DNA of 64,000 nucleotides from Mycolicibacterium fluoranthenivorans (GTDB taxonomy: Bacteria > Actinomycetota > Actinomycetes > Mycobacteriales > Mycobacteriaceae): the NCBI RefSeq assembly GCF_011758805.1, contig NZ_JAANOW010000002.1, positions 186,001-250,000 of the forward strand, written 5' to 3'. The notes under the pieces are model-generated. The model was not told the origin of the DNA, did not search any database, and worked only from the letters and a program-made list of their open reading frames with translations. Shown here one piece after another: positions 1 through 7,071 of this stretch (position 1 is the first letter of the stretch; every line of letters begins with the position of its first letter). Both the position numbers and the translations under genes were made by a program.

Positions 1-286
1 CGTGGTCCAGGGTGCTGGCAAGATCGGGCGCGCCGTCGAGGTAGCGGCCGAATTCGGTGGCCATGCGTGCTTCTTCGCGAGCCTCCAGCTCCAGCAGCAC
101 GTGTTCCTTGCTGGGGAAGTGGAAGAAGAACGTCCCGTGCGCCACGCCGGCCGCGGCCGCGATGGTGTCGATGTCGGCATGCGCCATCCCCGACGAGGTG
201 AACTCGGCGATGGCGGCACCGAGTATCCGTTCTCGGGTCTGCCGTCGACGTTGCTCGCGCGTCGACTGCCTGGCCGGAGGTGTCAT
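1..286 (-). CDS. TetR-family transcriptional regulator, C-terminus outside the window
   Basis: The 95 visible codons start at the ATG at 286-284. They encode a classical TetR N-terminal helix-turn-helix: a basic stretch with TRERILGAAIAEF, then AAAAGVAHGTFFFHFPSKEH as the turn and recognition helix. The C-terminal ligand-binding domain lies beyond base 1. The gene starts 13 bp after the stop of the membrane-protein gene at 300-1019, so the two are probably co-transcribed. Its recognition region is nearly identical to that of the TetR gene at 17505-18101, so the two are paralogs. Palindromes at 1026-1137 in front of the operon are candidate operators, but no target can be assigned from sequence alone. 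Confidence 0.85.
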   Translation of the reverse strand, partial: MTPPARQSTREQRRRQTRERILGAAIAEFTSSGMAHADIDTIAAAAGVAHGTFFFHFPSKEHVLLELEAREEARMATEFGRYLDGAPDLASTLDH

Positions 287-299
287 CGCCTGGCCTTCC

Positions 300-1019
300 T
301 CAGTCGGAGAAGATCTCGCGGTTCACGGAGTGCAGATACGGGATCGCGAGGAAAGGCGTGATGTAGAAGATGTCGTAGAGCCACCACCCCACGACCGGTA
401 GCACCACCCCGGCGAAGCGCACGTCGGCATACATCGTCATGTTGAACACGTAGACGCACCAGATGAGGATGCCCATCCAGCAGGTGATGATCATCCACTG
501 GTGCCCCCAGCGTTTCATCTGGAGGAAGCCGATTCCGGCGGCGATCCGCATGGTGAAGACGGTCAGGATCATGCCGACTTCCATGGCCTTCTCCCCGGGG
601 CCGGCGGCGCCGCCGATCAGGAGTTCGTTGTAGTGCCAGAAGTAGCCGGCGTCGAACATGTTTCCCCAGCCGTTCAACAGGACTCGGGCCAGCAGGGTGT
701 GGTTGGCGACGGTGTCCAGCGCCCAGCCGACGGTGTTGATCGCGGCGTCGATGATGACGAGATAGCCGATCAGGGTGACCAGCATCGGGCGTACGGTCAG
801 TCCGTTGCGCGCCGCCTTGCGGAGCAGCCATACACCCCGCAGGAACAGGGGGAGGCCGAAGACGCCCAGGGCCGCCGTGCCGATCAGCAGGCTGCCGGAG
901 ATCAGCCACCTGTCGGCCTGGCGTTGTGCCAACCGGGAGGTCTCCAGGTGTTCGTCGAGCCCGCTGCCGGCGCCGTGCGGTGCAGGTCTGCGACCACGAT
1001 TGCGCGTCGGCAGGTTCAC
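300..1019 (-). CDS. Polytopic membrane protein of unknown function
   Basis: This 239-residue protein has about five hydrophobic segments: one around residues 38-62, one near PMLVTLIGYLVIIDAA, one near MILTVFTMRIAAGIGF, one near IITCWMGILIWCVYVF, and a last one before the C-terminus near PVVGWWLYDIFYIT. It is rich in Trp, Tyr and Met and has no recognisable catalytic motif, so I cannot name a function. The start is GTG at 1019. A TATAGT -10 element reading leftwards at 1033-1028 lies 8 nt before it, which suggests a leaderless or near-leaderless transcript. It is the first gene of an apparent operon with the TetR gene that follows and is divergent from the DapB-like gene at 1168. Confidence 0.75.
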   Translation of the reverse strand: MNLPTRNRGRRPAPHGAGSGLDEHLETSRLAQRQADRWLISGSLLIGTAALGVFGLPLFLRGVWLLRKAARNGLTVRPMLVTLIGYLVIIDAAINTVGWALDTVANHTLLARVLLNGWGNMFDAGYFWHYNELLIGGAAGPGEKAMEVGMILTVFTMRIAAGIGFLQMKRWGHQWMIITCWMGILIWCVYVFNMTMYADVRFAGVVLPVVGWWLYDIFYITPFLAIPYLHSVNREIFSD

Positions 1020-1025
1020 AAATGC

Positions 1026-1037
1026 TGACTATAGTCA
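1026..1037. promoter_or_regulatory. 12-bp palindrome TGACTATAGTCA over a -10 element
   Basis: TGACTATAGTCA is a perfect palindrome. It contains TATAGT on both strands, so it coincides with the likely -10 of the leftward gene starting at 1019. A related palindrome, TGACTTAAGTCA, occurs at 1125-1136 with the same outer half-sites. Two copies in one divergent intergenic region suggest an operator pair, with a local TetR protein the obvious but unproven binder. Confidence 0.5.
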
Positions 1038-1072
1038 GTCAAACAACGGAGTCAAGGGCTGATATCGATGGG

Positions 1073-1087
1073 CAAGAGTCACTCTTG
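1073..1087. promoter_or_regulatory. 15-bp palindrome CAAGAGTCACTCTTG
   Basis: This is a perfect inverted repeat with 7-bp arms around a single C. It lies between the two TGACT-type palindromes in the same divergent intergenic region and does not share their half-site, so it may be a site for a different regulator. No terminator-like T-run follows it. Confidence 0.35.
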
Positions 1088-1124
1088 TGGCCGATTTACG
1101 GCCTCTCATGCTGGCGCCTATGGT

Positions 1125-1136
1125 TGACTTAAGTCA
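1125..1136. promoter_or_regulatory. 12-bp palindrome TGACTTAAGTCA
   Basis: This is the second copy of the TGACT-NN-AGTCA palindrome, centred 99 bp from the first. It lies 31 bp upstream of the ATG at 1168, in the likely promoter or leader of the DapB-like gene. Spacing and symmetry suit a repressor site acting on the rightward transcript. Confidence 0.45.
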
Positions 1137-1167
1137 GGATATTGGTGGGCCACGAAAGGGTGCCTCG

Positions 1168-2241
1168 ATGCGCAGAGTGGTCCAGTTCTCCACAGGGAAT
1201 GTCGGCAGGCACTCGCTGCGGGCGATCATCGGCCGGCCCGATCTCGAGCTCGTCGGCGTCCATGCGGCAAGCGAGGACAAGATCGGCCGCGATGCCGCCG
1301 AACTGTGCGGCCTGAGCGAAGCGACCGGGGTCATCTCGACCGATGACATCGACGCGCTGATCGCGCTACAGCCCGACTGTGTCGTGTACACCGCGCAGGG
1401 CGAAACCCGTCCCATGGAGGCGATCGGGCAGATGTCCCGATTCCTGTCCGCCGGGATCAACGTGGCCTCGACGTCGATGGTGTGGCTGGTGGCCCCACAT
1501 CACGCCGACGACTGGCTGCGCGTCCCGCTGGAAGCGGCGTGTAAGGCGGGTACGTCATCGTTGTACGTGAACGGGATGGACCCGGGTTACTCGGGCGACA
1601 CCGAGGTGATCGCCGCGCTCAGTCTGGTGACCCGGGCCAGGTCTGTCACCGTTCAGGAGATCTTCGACTACGGCAACTACGATGACTACGAGTTCACCGG
1701 CCGGTCAATGGGTTTCGGCATGTCGCCCGAGGAGGGTGAGCCCATGCTGTTCCTGCCCGGGGTGATCACCAGCATGTGGAGTGGGCCGGTACGCAATCTC
1801 GCCGCCCAGCTCGGGGTCGAACTCGACGAGATCCGCCAACGCGTCGAACCGTGGTACGCCGACTCGCGGATCGAGTGCACGATGTGCACCGTCGAGCCGG
1901 GGCAGATGGCCGCGGCCCGGTTCGCGGTGGAGGGACTGCGCGACGGTAGGCCGATCATCACGATGGAGCACATCAACCGGTTGACCACCGCCGCGGCACC
2001 CGAATGGGATTACCCGCCGGACGGACACACCGGCGTGCACCGGGTCGTCGTCGAGGGTGAACCGCGGGTGGAGCTCAACACCCACGTGTGGCACCCCGCG
2101 CTGGACTCGACCGACGCCGGATGCATCTCGACCGCGGCGCGGGTGGTCAACGCCATCGACTGGATCTGCCGGGCGCCCAGCGGGTTGATCGCGGTGGAGG
2201 ACATCCCGCTCAGTGCAACGGTCCGCGGCCTCATGTGGTGA
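1168..2241 (+). CDS. DapB-like NAD(P)-binding oxidoreductase
   Basis: The 357-residue protein begins MRRVVQFSTGNVGRHSLRAI. This is the Rossmann start of the family annotated as dihydrodipicolinate-reductase-like, which in actinobacteria often sits in catabolic clusters rather than lysine synthesis. I chose the ATG at 1168 because a GAAAGGG ribosome site lies just before it and the Rossmann strand starts at once; an in-frame ATG at 1087 would add an unlikely N-terminus and put the palindrome at 1125 inside the gene. The substrate is unknown. It is divergent from the membrane protein/TetR pair and convergent with the hydrolase ending at 2246. Confidence 0.8.
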   Translation: MRRVVQFSTGNVGRHSLRAIIGRPDLELVGVHAASEDKIGRDAAELCGLSEATGVISTDDIDALIALQPDCVVYTAQGETRPMEAIGQMSRFLSAGINVASTSMVWLVAPHHADDWLRVPLEAACKAGTSSLYVNGMDPGYSGDTEVIAALSLVTRARSVTVQEIFDYGNYDDYEFTGRSMGFGMSPEEGEPMLFLPGVITSMWSGPVRNLAAQLGVELDEIRQRVEPWYADSRIECTMCTVEPGQMAAARFAVEGLRDGRPIITMEHINRLTTAAAPEWDYPPDGHTGVHRVVVEGEPRVELNTHVWHPALDSTDAGCISTAARVVNAIDWICRAPSGLIAVEDIPLSATVRGLMW

Positions 2242-2245
2242 CCGG

Positions 2246-3004
2246 TCACACCGGGATGAGGAGGCCGATGGGCTTGGTGGTGGTCGCGTGCACCAACAGC
2301 TCGGCCAATTCGCGCGGCCGGCTCAGGAACGGCGAGTGCGATGCGTTGATGGACAGCTGTTCGACACCGAGACGACGCGCCACGGTATCGGCCAGCCACC
2401 GAGGCATGGAGCGGTCCTGTTCGCAGACAATGAAACTGCGGGGCAGATCGGCGGCCCAGAAGGCGGGGACCGATACCGGTGTGACCGTGGTGTCGCCGAA
2501 GCGTTCCGGTCCCAGCCGGCTGAACGCCCAGCGGGCGGTCTCCTCGTCGCAGTCGTGGTAGAAGTACTTCCACGCCCCGTCGAAGTCTGCGAAGGTCATG
2601 GCGCCGTCGGCGTCGAAGCTCAAGTAGCTCAACATTTCCCCGACGTCCCCGTCGAACTCACCGTCCTCGGTGTCGCGCATCGCCATCGCCTCCGGATACG
2701 TACGCCCTTCGCGGGGCAGCGCGGCGGCGAGGTAGATGATGTGTTTCACCAGATCGGGCCGGGCGTCGGCGGCCAGCGTCTGATCGAAACCGCCACCCGA
2801 ATGCCCGACCAGCACGTCGCCCGGCTGCATCGCCGCGACGATGGCATCGCGCCGATTGGCCAGGGTGGAGTCCTGTCTCACGAGCGCGCCGTGGCCGGGT
2901 AGGTCCACCGCGACACCGTCGTGGCCGAGGTCGGCCAGCTCGGCGAGCACCCGGTCCCAGCACCAGGCGGCATGAAAACCGCCGTGCACGAAGACGAATC
3001 GCAC
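2246..3004 (-). CDS. Alpha/beta hydrolase (plant-esterase/hydroxynitrile-lyase-like)
   Basis: The 252-residue protein opens VRFVFVHGGFHAAWCWDRVL, the oxyanion-hole strand typical of the plant methylesterase/hydroxynitrile-lyase branch of alpha/beta hydrolases. The nucleophile elbow is GHSGGG, the acid is probably the Asp in CEQDRS, and the His lies in ASHSPF. The GTG start at 3004 is chosen because it lies 2 nt after the ferredoxin stop and leads straight into the first beta strand. Operon order is P450, ferredoxin, hydrolase. It probably hydrolyses an ester or lactone made in the pathway; the substrate is unknown. Confidence 0.85.
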   Translation of the reverse strand: MRFVFVHGGFHAAWCWDRVLAELADLGHDGVAVDLPGHGALVRQDSTLANRRDAIVAAMQPGDVLVGHSGGGFDQTLAADARPDLVKHIIYLAAALPREGRTYPEAMAMRDTEDGEFDGDVGEMLSYLSFDADGAMTFADFDGAWKYFYHDCDEETARWAFSRLGPERFGDTTVTPVSVPAFWAADLPRSFIVCEQDRSMPRWLADTVARRLGVEQLSINASHSPFLSRPRELAELLVHATTTKPIGLLIPV

Positions 3005-3006
3005 GC

Positions 3007-3201
3007 TCAGTCCACGATGGAGATGGCCTGACGCGGGCACTGCCGGACGGCCTCGCGCACCTGGCCCTCGTTGGCCGGGGTGAGTTCATCGGTGAGGATG
3101 TGCAGATAGTCCTGGTCGTCGAGATCGAACACCTCGGGGATCACCCCCATGCAGACGCCATTGCTCTCACACAATCCGAAATCGACCTCGATGCGACTCA
3201 T
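3007..3201 (-). CDS. Small P450-type ferredoxin (3Fe-4S-like)
   Basis: This is a 64-residue ferredoxin. Cluster ligands are C11, C17 and C55 in a C-x5-C ... CP pattern. The position that would carry the fourth ligand of a 4Fe-4S cluster is Asn14, which fits the 3Fe-4S or variable-ligand ferredoxins that serve actinobacterial P450s. The gene begins 4 bp after the P450 stop and ends 2 bp before the hydrolase start, so all three are one transcript. Its obvious role is electron donation to the P450 encoded just upstream. Confidence 0.9.
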   Translation of the reverse strand: MSRIEVDFGLCESNGVCMGVIPEVFDLDDQDYLHILTDELTPANEGQVREAVRQCPRQAISIVD

Positions 3202-3205
3202 GCCG

Positions 3206-4408
3206 TCACCGCACCACCTTCACCGGAACCCGGGCGTAGCCCGCCACATTCTGCATCCGCACCCGCTCAAGACCGGCGAAATCGACCTCGTAGCGGGGCA
3301 TGAAGTCGAGCAGCTTCTCCAACGCGATGACACTCTCCATGCGGGCCAACGCGGCGCCCAGGCAACTGTGGATGCCGTAACCCAGGCCCAGATTCTGGGC
3401 CTCGGTGCGATCTCGCTCGATATCGAATCTGTCGGCGTCGGTGAACGCGTCGGGGTCGCGGTTGGCGGCTGCGCTGATGAGGAACACCGCCTTGCCGGCG
3501 GGGATCACGCCGCTGGGCACGTGGGCTTCCTTGAGGGTGTAGCGCACGTTGTACTGCACCGGCCCTTCGAACCGCAACAGCTCCTCCACCGCATCCGGCA
3601 CCAGCTCACGGTTGTCGATCAGCTTCTGCCACTGGTCCGGGTGCCTCGCGAACAACACCACCGCCGTGCCGATGAGTTTGGTGACGGTCTCGGCGCCCGC
3701 ACCGCCGAGCAAGGTGGCGAAACCGGTGATCTCGATATCGTCGAGCTTGTGCAGTTCGCCGTCCTCGCGCGGGATCTCCGCAGCGATGAGCCGGCTGATC
3801 ATGTCGTCCTGCGGGTTCTCCCGGCGCTTCTGCACCAGCGAGTAGTAGTAGATGGCGGTGTCGATATTGGCCTGCATGCCGGCTTCGGAATACCCGATCT
3901 GTCCGGGTTCGCGGGACAGACTGGTGTCGATCCAGTGCCGCACCTGCTGGCGGTACTCGTCTTCGACACCGGCCATCCTGGTGATCACCTCGACCGGGAA
4001 CGGCGCGGAGAAGTCCTGGACGACGTCGAACTCGTCACCGGTGATCCTGCCCAGGAAGCGGTCGATCTGTTCGATGATGGTGTTCTTCTGGGCCTGTACG
4101 GCCCGCGGGGTGAACGCCTTGTTGAGCAGACTGCGCATGTGCCGGTGATCCGGTGGATCCATGAAGATGATGGATTTCTGCGGCGGTTCGTCGCTTTGCA
4201 CCATCGCCAGGTCGCATCCGCGGGAGGACGAGAACGCCTCGTGATCCTTGAGCGCCGCGGATACGTCCGCGTGCCGGGTGAGGGCATAGAAGTCCTGGTC
4301 GGCGCTGTAGTACAGCGGCGCTTCGGTGCGCATCCGCCGGTAGATCTCGAAAGGATTGGTGAAGTACTCCTCGGAGAAAGGATCGAAAACGAGTTCGGCC
4401 GTCGTCAT
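3206..4408 (-). CDS. Cytochrome P450 monooxygenase
   Basis: This 400-residue class I P450 is complete. The I-helix reads LLGGAGAETVTKL, so it has A-E-T rather than the usual AGxxTT. The K-helix ExxR is in EELLRFE. The heme loop LGYGIHSCLG places the thiolate at about C349. The ATG at 4408 is preceded by GGAGG with good spacing. It heads the P450-ferredoxin-hydrolase operon. No ferredoxin reductase lies beside it; the NuoF-like flavoprotein at 9012-10304 is a possible partner. The CYP family cannot be assigned without a search. Substrate is probably a hydrophobic ring or chain. Confidence 0.92.
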   Translation of the reverse strand: MTTAELVFDPFSEEYFTNPFEIYRRMRTEAPLYYSADQDFYALTRHADVSAALKDHEAFSSSRGCDLAMVQSDEPPQKSIIFMDPPDHRHMRSLLNKAFTPRAVQAQKNTIIEQIDRFLGRITGDEFDVVQDFSAPFPVEVITRMAGVEDEYRQQVRHWIDTSLSREPGQIGYSEAGMQANIDTAIYYYSLVQKRRENPQDDMISRLIAAEIPREDGELHKLDDIEITGFATLLGGAGAETVTKLIGTAVVLFARHPDQWQKLIDNRELVPDAVEELLRFEGPVQYNVRYTLKEAHVPSGVIPAGKAVFLISAAANRDPDAFTDADRFDIERDRTEAQNLGLGYGIHSCLGAALARMESVIALEKLLDFMPRYEVDFAGLERVRMQNVAGYARVPVKVVR

Positions 4409-4523
4409 CCCGGGTCCTCCTTCGGGGTGGAGCTGCCACCCCAAACATTACGGAAGTCTGCAAAATTGTAACGCTAGCAGCGGAGCGGCCCAGCCGCGCC
4501 GAAATGCCCGATTTCACCGTGAC

Positions 4524-5306
4524 TCAATCTGGCACACCGGCGTTGACGACTGCCTCCACCGCGCCGAGCGGGAAACCGAGATCGGCGAGCGTCCGGTGCA
4601 CCACGGCGATGTCCTTGCTGAGAAACTCGCCCACCGCGCCGATGAACCGCTCCGTCGAACCGGCCCGCTCGATCATGCCCAGCGCCCGACTTGCGCCACT
4701 GCCGTGTGCGAGCGCGCCCAGCAGCGCGGTCTCGTCGATCGAGAGGCGCGCGCCCATCCGCACCGCTTCGGAGACCAGGCCGATCTGAGCGGCGAACATC
4801 GTGTTGTTGACCAGCTTCATGCCCTGTCCGGCACCCAACGGACCCATGTGCAGGACGGGTGCGGCGTAGCTGTCCAGGACCGGCCGGACTCGGGCAACGA
4901 CGTCCTCGGCGCCGCCAGCGAACACCGTGACACGGCCCGCGGCGATATCGTGCGGTCCGCCGCTCACCGGCGCGTCCACCACCCCGATCTGCGGCGCCTG
5001 GGCGGCGATGGCCTGGGCGGTCCGAGGGCTGCCGGTGGTGTGGATGATCAGGGTGGCGTCGGTCGGCATCGCTGCCAGGAGCGGACCTGCACACACATCG
5101 CGCACCTGTTCGTCGGTGAACACGCACAGCACCACGGCCTCGGTGGCCACCTCGGTGATATCGCCGACAGGGGTGGCGCCGAGCTCGCGAACCGCCTCAT
5201 GCCGCTGCGGGGTGCGCGCCAGCACGGCGACCTGATGACCGGCCCCGACCAGGCGGCCGACCATCGGGGCGCCCATCCGGCCCGCTCCGATGAAACCGAC
5301 CCTCAT
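4524..5306 (-). CDS. 3-hydroxyisobutyrate-dehydrogenase-family oxidoreductase
   Basis: The 260-residue protein begins MRVGFIGAGRMGAPMVGRL, the nucleotide-binding GxGxMGxPM of beta-hydroxyacid dehydrogenases. DAPVSGGP (about residue 120) is the conserved substrate loop, and the catalytic Lys is in GAGQGMKLVNN. It is a close relative of its upstream neighbour (5402-6220), so the pair arose by duplication. Its ATG overlaps the stop of the third micro-ORF in the 32-bp repeat (TGATG), so translation is probably coupled to it. It is the last gene of the NuoF-to-dehydrogenase operon. Confidence 0.88.
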   Translation of the reverse strand: MRVGFIGAGRMGAPMVGRLVGAGHQVAVLARTPQRHEAVRELGATPVGDITEVATEAVVLCVFTDEQVRDVCAGPLLAAMPTDATLIIHTTGSPRTAQAIAAQAPQIGVVDAPVSGGPHDIAAGRVTVFAGGAEDVVARVRPVLDSYAAPVLHMGPLGAGQGMKLVNNTMFAAQIGLVSEAVRMGARLSIDETALLGALAHGSGASRALGMIERAGSTERFIGAVGEFLSKDIAVVHRTLADLGFPLGAVEAVVNAGVPD

Positions 5307-5338
5307 CAGGGCAATCTCTTCTTCGCGCAGGCGCTCAT
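5306..5338 (-). CDS. Putative 10-residue coupled micro-ORF 3 (MSACAKKRLP)
   Basis: This is the third copy. It encodes the same peptide as copy 2, the only base difference being a synonymous Leu codon. Its TGA overlaps the ATG of the dehydrogenase gene at 4524-5306, so it is positioned to hand ribosomes on to that gene. Confidence 0.3.
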   Translation of the reverse strand: MSACAKKRLP

Positions 5339-5370
5339 CAGGGCAGTCTCTTCTTCGCGCAGGCGCTCAT
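5338..5370 (-). CDS. Putative 10-residue coupled micro-ORF 2 (MSACAKKRLP)
   Basis: This is the second copy in the 32-bp tandem repeat. Start and stop overlap the flanking micro-ORFs as TGATG. It differs from copy 1 by conservative Lys-to-Arg and Val-to-Leu changes. Confidence 0.3.
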   Translation of the reverse strand: MSACAKKRLP

Positions 5371-5402
5371 CAGGGCACTTTCTTCTTCGCGCAGGCGCTC
5401 AT
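5370..5402 (-). CDS. Putative 10-residue coupled micro-ORF 1 (MSACAKKKVP)
   Basis: The ATG at 5402-5400 overlaps the TGA of the dehydrogenase gene at 5402-6220. The peptide ends at a TGA overlapping the next micro-ORF. It may only relay ribosomes to the downstream gene; a function for the peptide itself is speculative. Confidence 0.3.
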   Translation of the reverse strand: MSACAKKKVP

Positions 5403-6220
5403 CAGCGCGGGTGGTTCATGATGGCCAGCGCCGTGTCCGCCGCGGTGAACACCGAACCCTGCGTGGCCGAAGCTTCCTCGGCCAGGGCGGTCGCATGCCG
5501 GCAGTCCTTCTGCAGCAGCGCACCCGCGATCGGGGCCAACCGGTCCAGCGTGCCGCCGAACGCCGCGATGCTGCCGAGCGCCTTGCTGTTGGCGGAGCCG
5601 CGGGAGATCACCTCGCACAGCCGGTCTCGTGGCACACCGAGCGCTTCGCCGAGTTCCAGGGTGCTCATGGCCGCACCGAGATTGGCGCTGAACAACAGGT
5701 TGTTCAGGATCTTGGCGACCTGCCCGCTCCCCAGGGGGCCCAAGTGCACGATCGGGTCGGCATAGGTGGCGAACACCGGACGGGCCTTCTCCACATCGGC
5801 CTCGGCGCCGCCGACCATGACCAGCAGCTGGCCGGCCTCGACGGCGGGAGCGCCCCCGCTGACCGGGGCATCGATCACCGAAACGCCCTGACCGGCAGCT
5901 CTTTCGGCGATCTCGCGGCAGGTGTCGGGGTGAATGGTGGAGTGGATGACCACGATACCGCCGGGGGCCAGGCCTTCGAGTACGCCGTCGTCCCCGAACA
6001 GCACCTGGCGCACGTCATCGTCGCCGACGACGCACAGGCACACCAGATCACTTGCCGCACCGAGCTCGGCCGGTGACCCGGCCGTCTTCGCCGCGGTGCC
6101 GGCGTAGGGCTCCAGCGAGGCCGCTCGGCGTGCCCAGAGTGTGGTCTCGTAGCCGCCGTCGACGATGCGGCGAGCCATCGGCCCGCCCTGGCTACCCACA
6201 CCGATGAATCCGACCCGCAT
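5402..6220 (-). CDS. 3-hydroxyisobutyrate-dehydrogenase-family oxidoreductase
   Basis: The 272-residue protein begins MRVGFIGVGSQGGPMARRI with the family's Rossmann glycine motif. It carries DAPVSGGAP and the catalytic Lys in SGQVAKILNN. It aligns along its whole length with the protein encoded at 4524-5306. The ATG at 6220 overlaps the upstream hydrolase stop (TGATG). Such enzymes oxidise beta-hydroxy acids or reduce the corresponding semialdehydes with NAD(P). Two paralogs in one operon suggest two related substrates or a heteromer; sequence does not decide which. Confidence 0.88.
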   Translation of the reverse strand: MRVGFIGVGSQGGPMARRIVDGGYETTLWARRAASLEPYAGTAAKTAGSPAELGAASDLVCLCVVGDDDVRQVLFGDDGVLEGLAPGGIVVIHSTIHPDTCREIAERAAGQGVSVIDAPVSGGAPAVEAGQLLVMVGGAEADVEKARPVFATYADPIVHLGPLGSGQVAKILNNLLFSANLGAAMSTLELGEALGVPRDRLCEVISRGSANSKALGSIAAFGGTLDRLAPIAGALLQKDCRHATALAEEASATQGSVFTAADTALAIMNHPR

Positions 6221-7071
6221 CAACCCGCCTCCGCTTCGACAGCACTCGACACACATTGACCGGCGAATGCCAACACCCGCCGGTGATACTCGGCAGCCGA
6301 CAACCCGACACTGAGATTGTGTCCGCTGTCGGCCATTTCGCTGACGTCCACACCGGGCGCCCCGGTGAACAGGGCCGCGATCGTCGCCAGCGCCTCGGGA
6401 GAGGATTCCCACACACCTTCGTGGTCGGCGGCGCTGAATTGCACCGGAACCCGCACGGCCGCAGCGAGTTCGCCGAAAGTGTGACGTGCCCAGTCGGCCG
6501 TCACCGCACCCTCGTAGCGCACTCCCGGGGCCGACAGTGCCGAGCTGGGGATCCCGTCGGGATACAACGTCGCCGGCTCCCAGAGCAGCTGACGCAACCC
6601 CGTCGGGGTGCCGGTCTGCGCCACCGTGCTGAGGAGGTCCTTCGCCTTCGGGTGGTAGCGCAGGCCGGTGCCGGCCAGTGAGATGCCGATGACACGTTCG
6701 TGGCAGGCCATCCGCATTACGAGCTCGCAGCCCAACGAATGGCCCAACAGGAACACCGGTCCGCCCTGGGCGATCTTGTCGACCGCACCCCAGGCCAGTG
6801 CCACCCGCTCCGCCGGGCTGTCCATGGTGTCCTGATACAGCGCGGATGCGCCGTAGCCGGGCCGGTCCAGTGCGATGGCGGTGAATCCCAGCGACGCGGC
6901 CTGGCGGAGCAGCGACAGATCCGGGTGGCCCGGGCAGTCGAAATACACCGAAGAGGTGGCCCCGCCGTGGATCGCGACGATCACTGCCCGCGGCTCGGGG
7001 GCCGATGCGACCAGGGCAGTCATCGGCACCGCGCCGACCATCACCATGCGACGCCGGACGAGGTCAGTCAT
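6220..7071 (-). CDS. Alpha/beta hydrolase
   Basis: The 283-residue protein has the oxyanion strand IVAIHGGATSS, a nucleophile elbow GHSLGC, a probable acid in SAADHEGVWE and a catalytic His in DSGHNLSVG. The ATG at 7071 gives an 8-bp overlap with the DUF35-thiolase stop; an earlier in-frame start at 7092 is possible but would lengthen the overlap. The stop overlaps the next ATG. Position in the operon suggests thioester, ester or lactone hydrolysis after the thiolase-type step. The substrate is unknown. Confidence 0.85.
   Translation of the reverse strand: MTDLVRRRMVMVGAVPMTALVASAPEPRAVIVAIHGGATSSVYFDCPGHPDLSLLRQAASLGFTAIALDRPGYGASALYQDTMDSPAERVALAWGAVDKIAQGGPVFLLGHSLGCELVMRMACHERVIGISLAGTGLRYHPKAKDLLSTVAQTGTPTGLRQLLWEPATLYPDGIPSSALSAPGVRYEGAVTADWARHTFGELAAAVRVPVQFSAADHEGVWESSPEALATIAALFTGAPGVDVSEMADSGHNLSVGLSAAEYHRRVLAFAGQCVSSAVEAEAG

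Larger units (their letters stand above)
5304..5399. repeat. Three tandem 32-bp repeats linking two paralogous genes
   Basis: Three direct copies of a 32-bp unit start at 5304, 5336 and 5368, and a fourth partial copy begins at 5400. They differ by only one or a few bases. Read leftwards, each unit is a 10-codon ORF, MSACAKK(R/K)(L/V)P, whose TGA overlaps the ATG of the next unit (TGATG). The upstream gene's stop overlaps the first of these ATGs and the last stop overlaps the downstream gene's ATG. Each unit contains an A/G-rich GAAGAAGA tract that could act as a ribosome site. There are no unique spacers, so this is not a CRISPR. Confidence 0.9.

Noticed and set aside
1087..1167. Upstream ATG start for the DapB-like protein
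   Set aside because: It would add a non-conserved N-terminus and include the palindrome at 1125; the ATG at 1168 has a ribosome site and begins the Rossmann strand.
3149..4471. Long open frame on the plus strand opposite the P450
   Set aside because: It is an antisense shadow of a clear P450 coding region in GC-rich DNA and has no family motif or ribosome site.
5304..5403. CRISPR array
   Set aside because: The copies abut without unique spacers and no cas gene is near.
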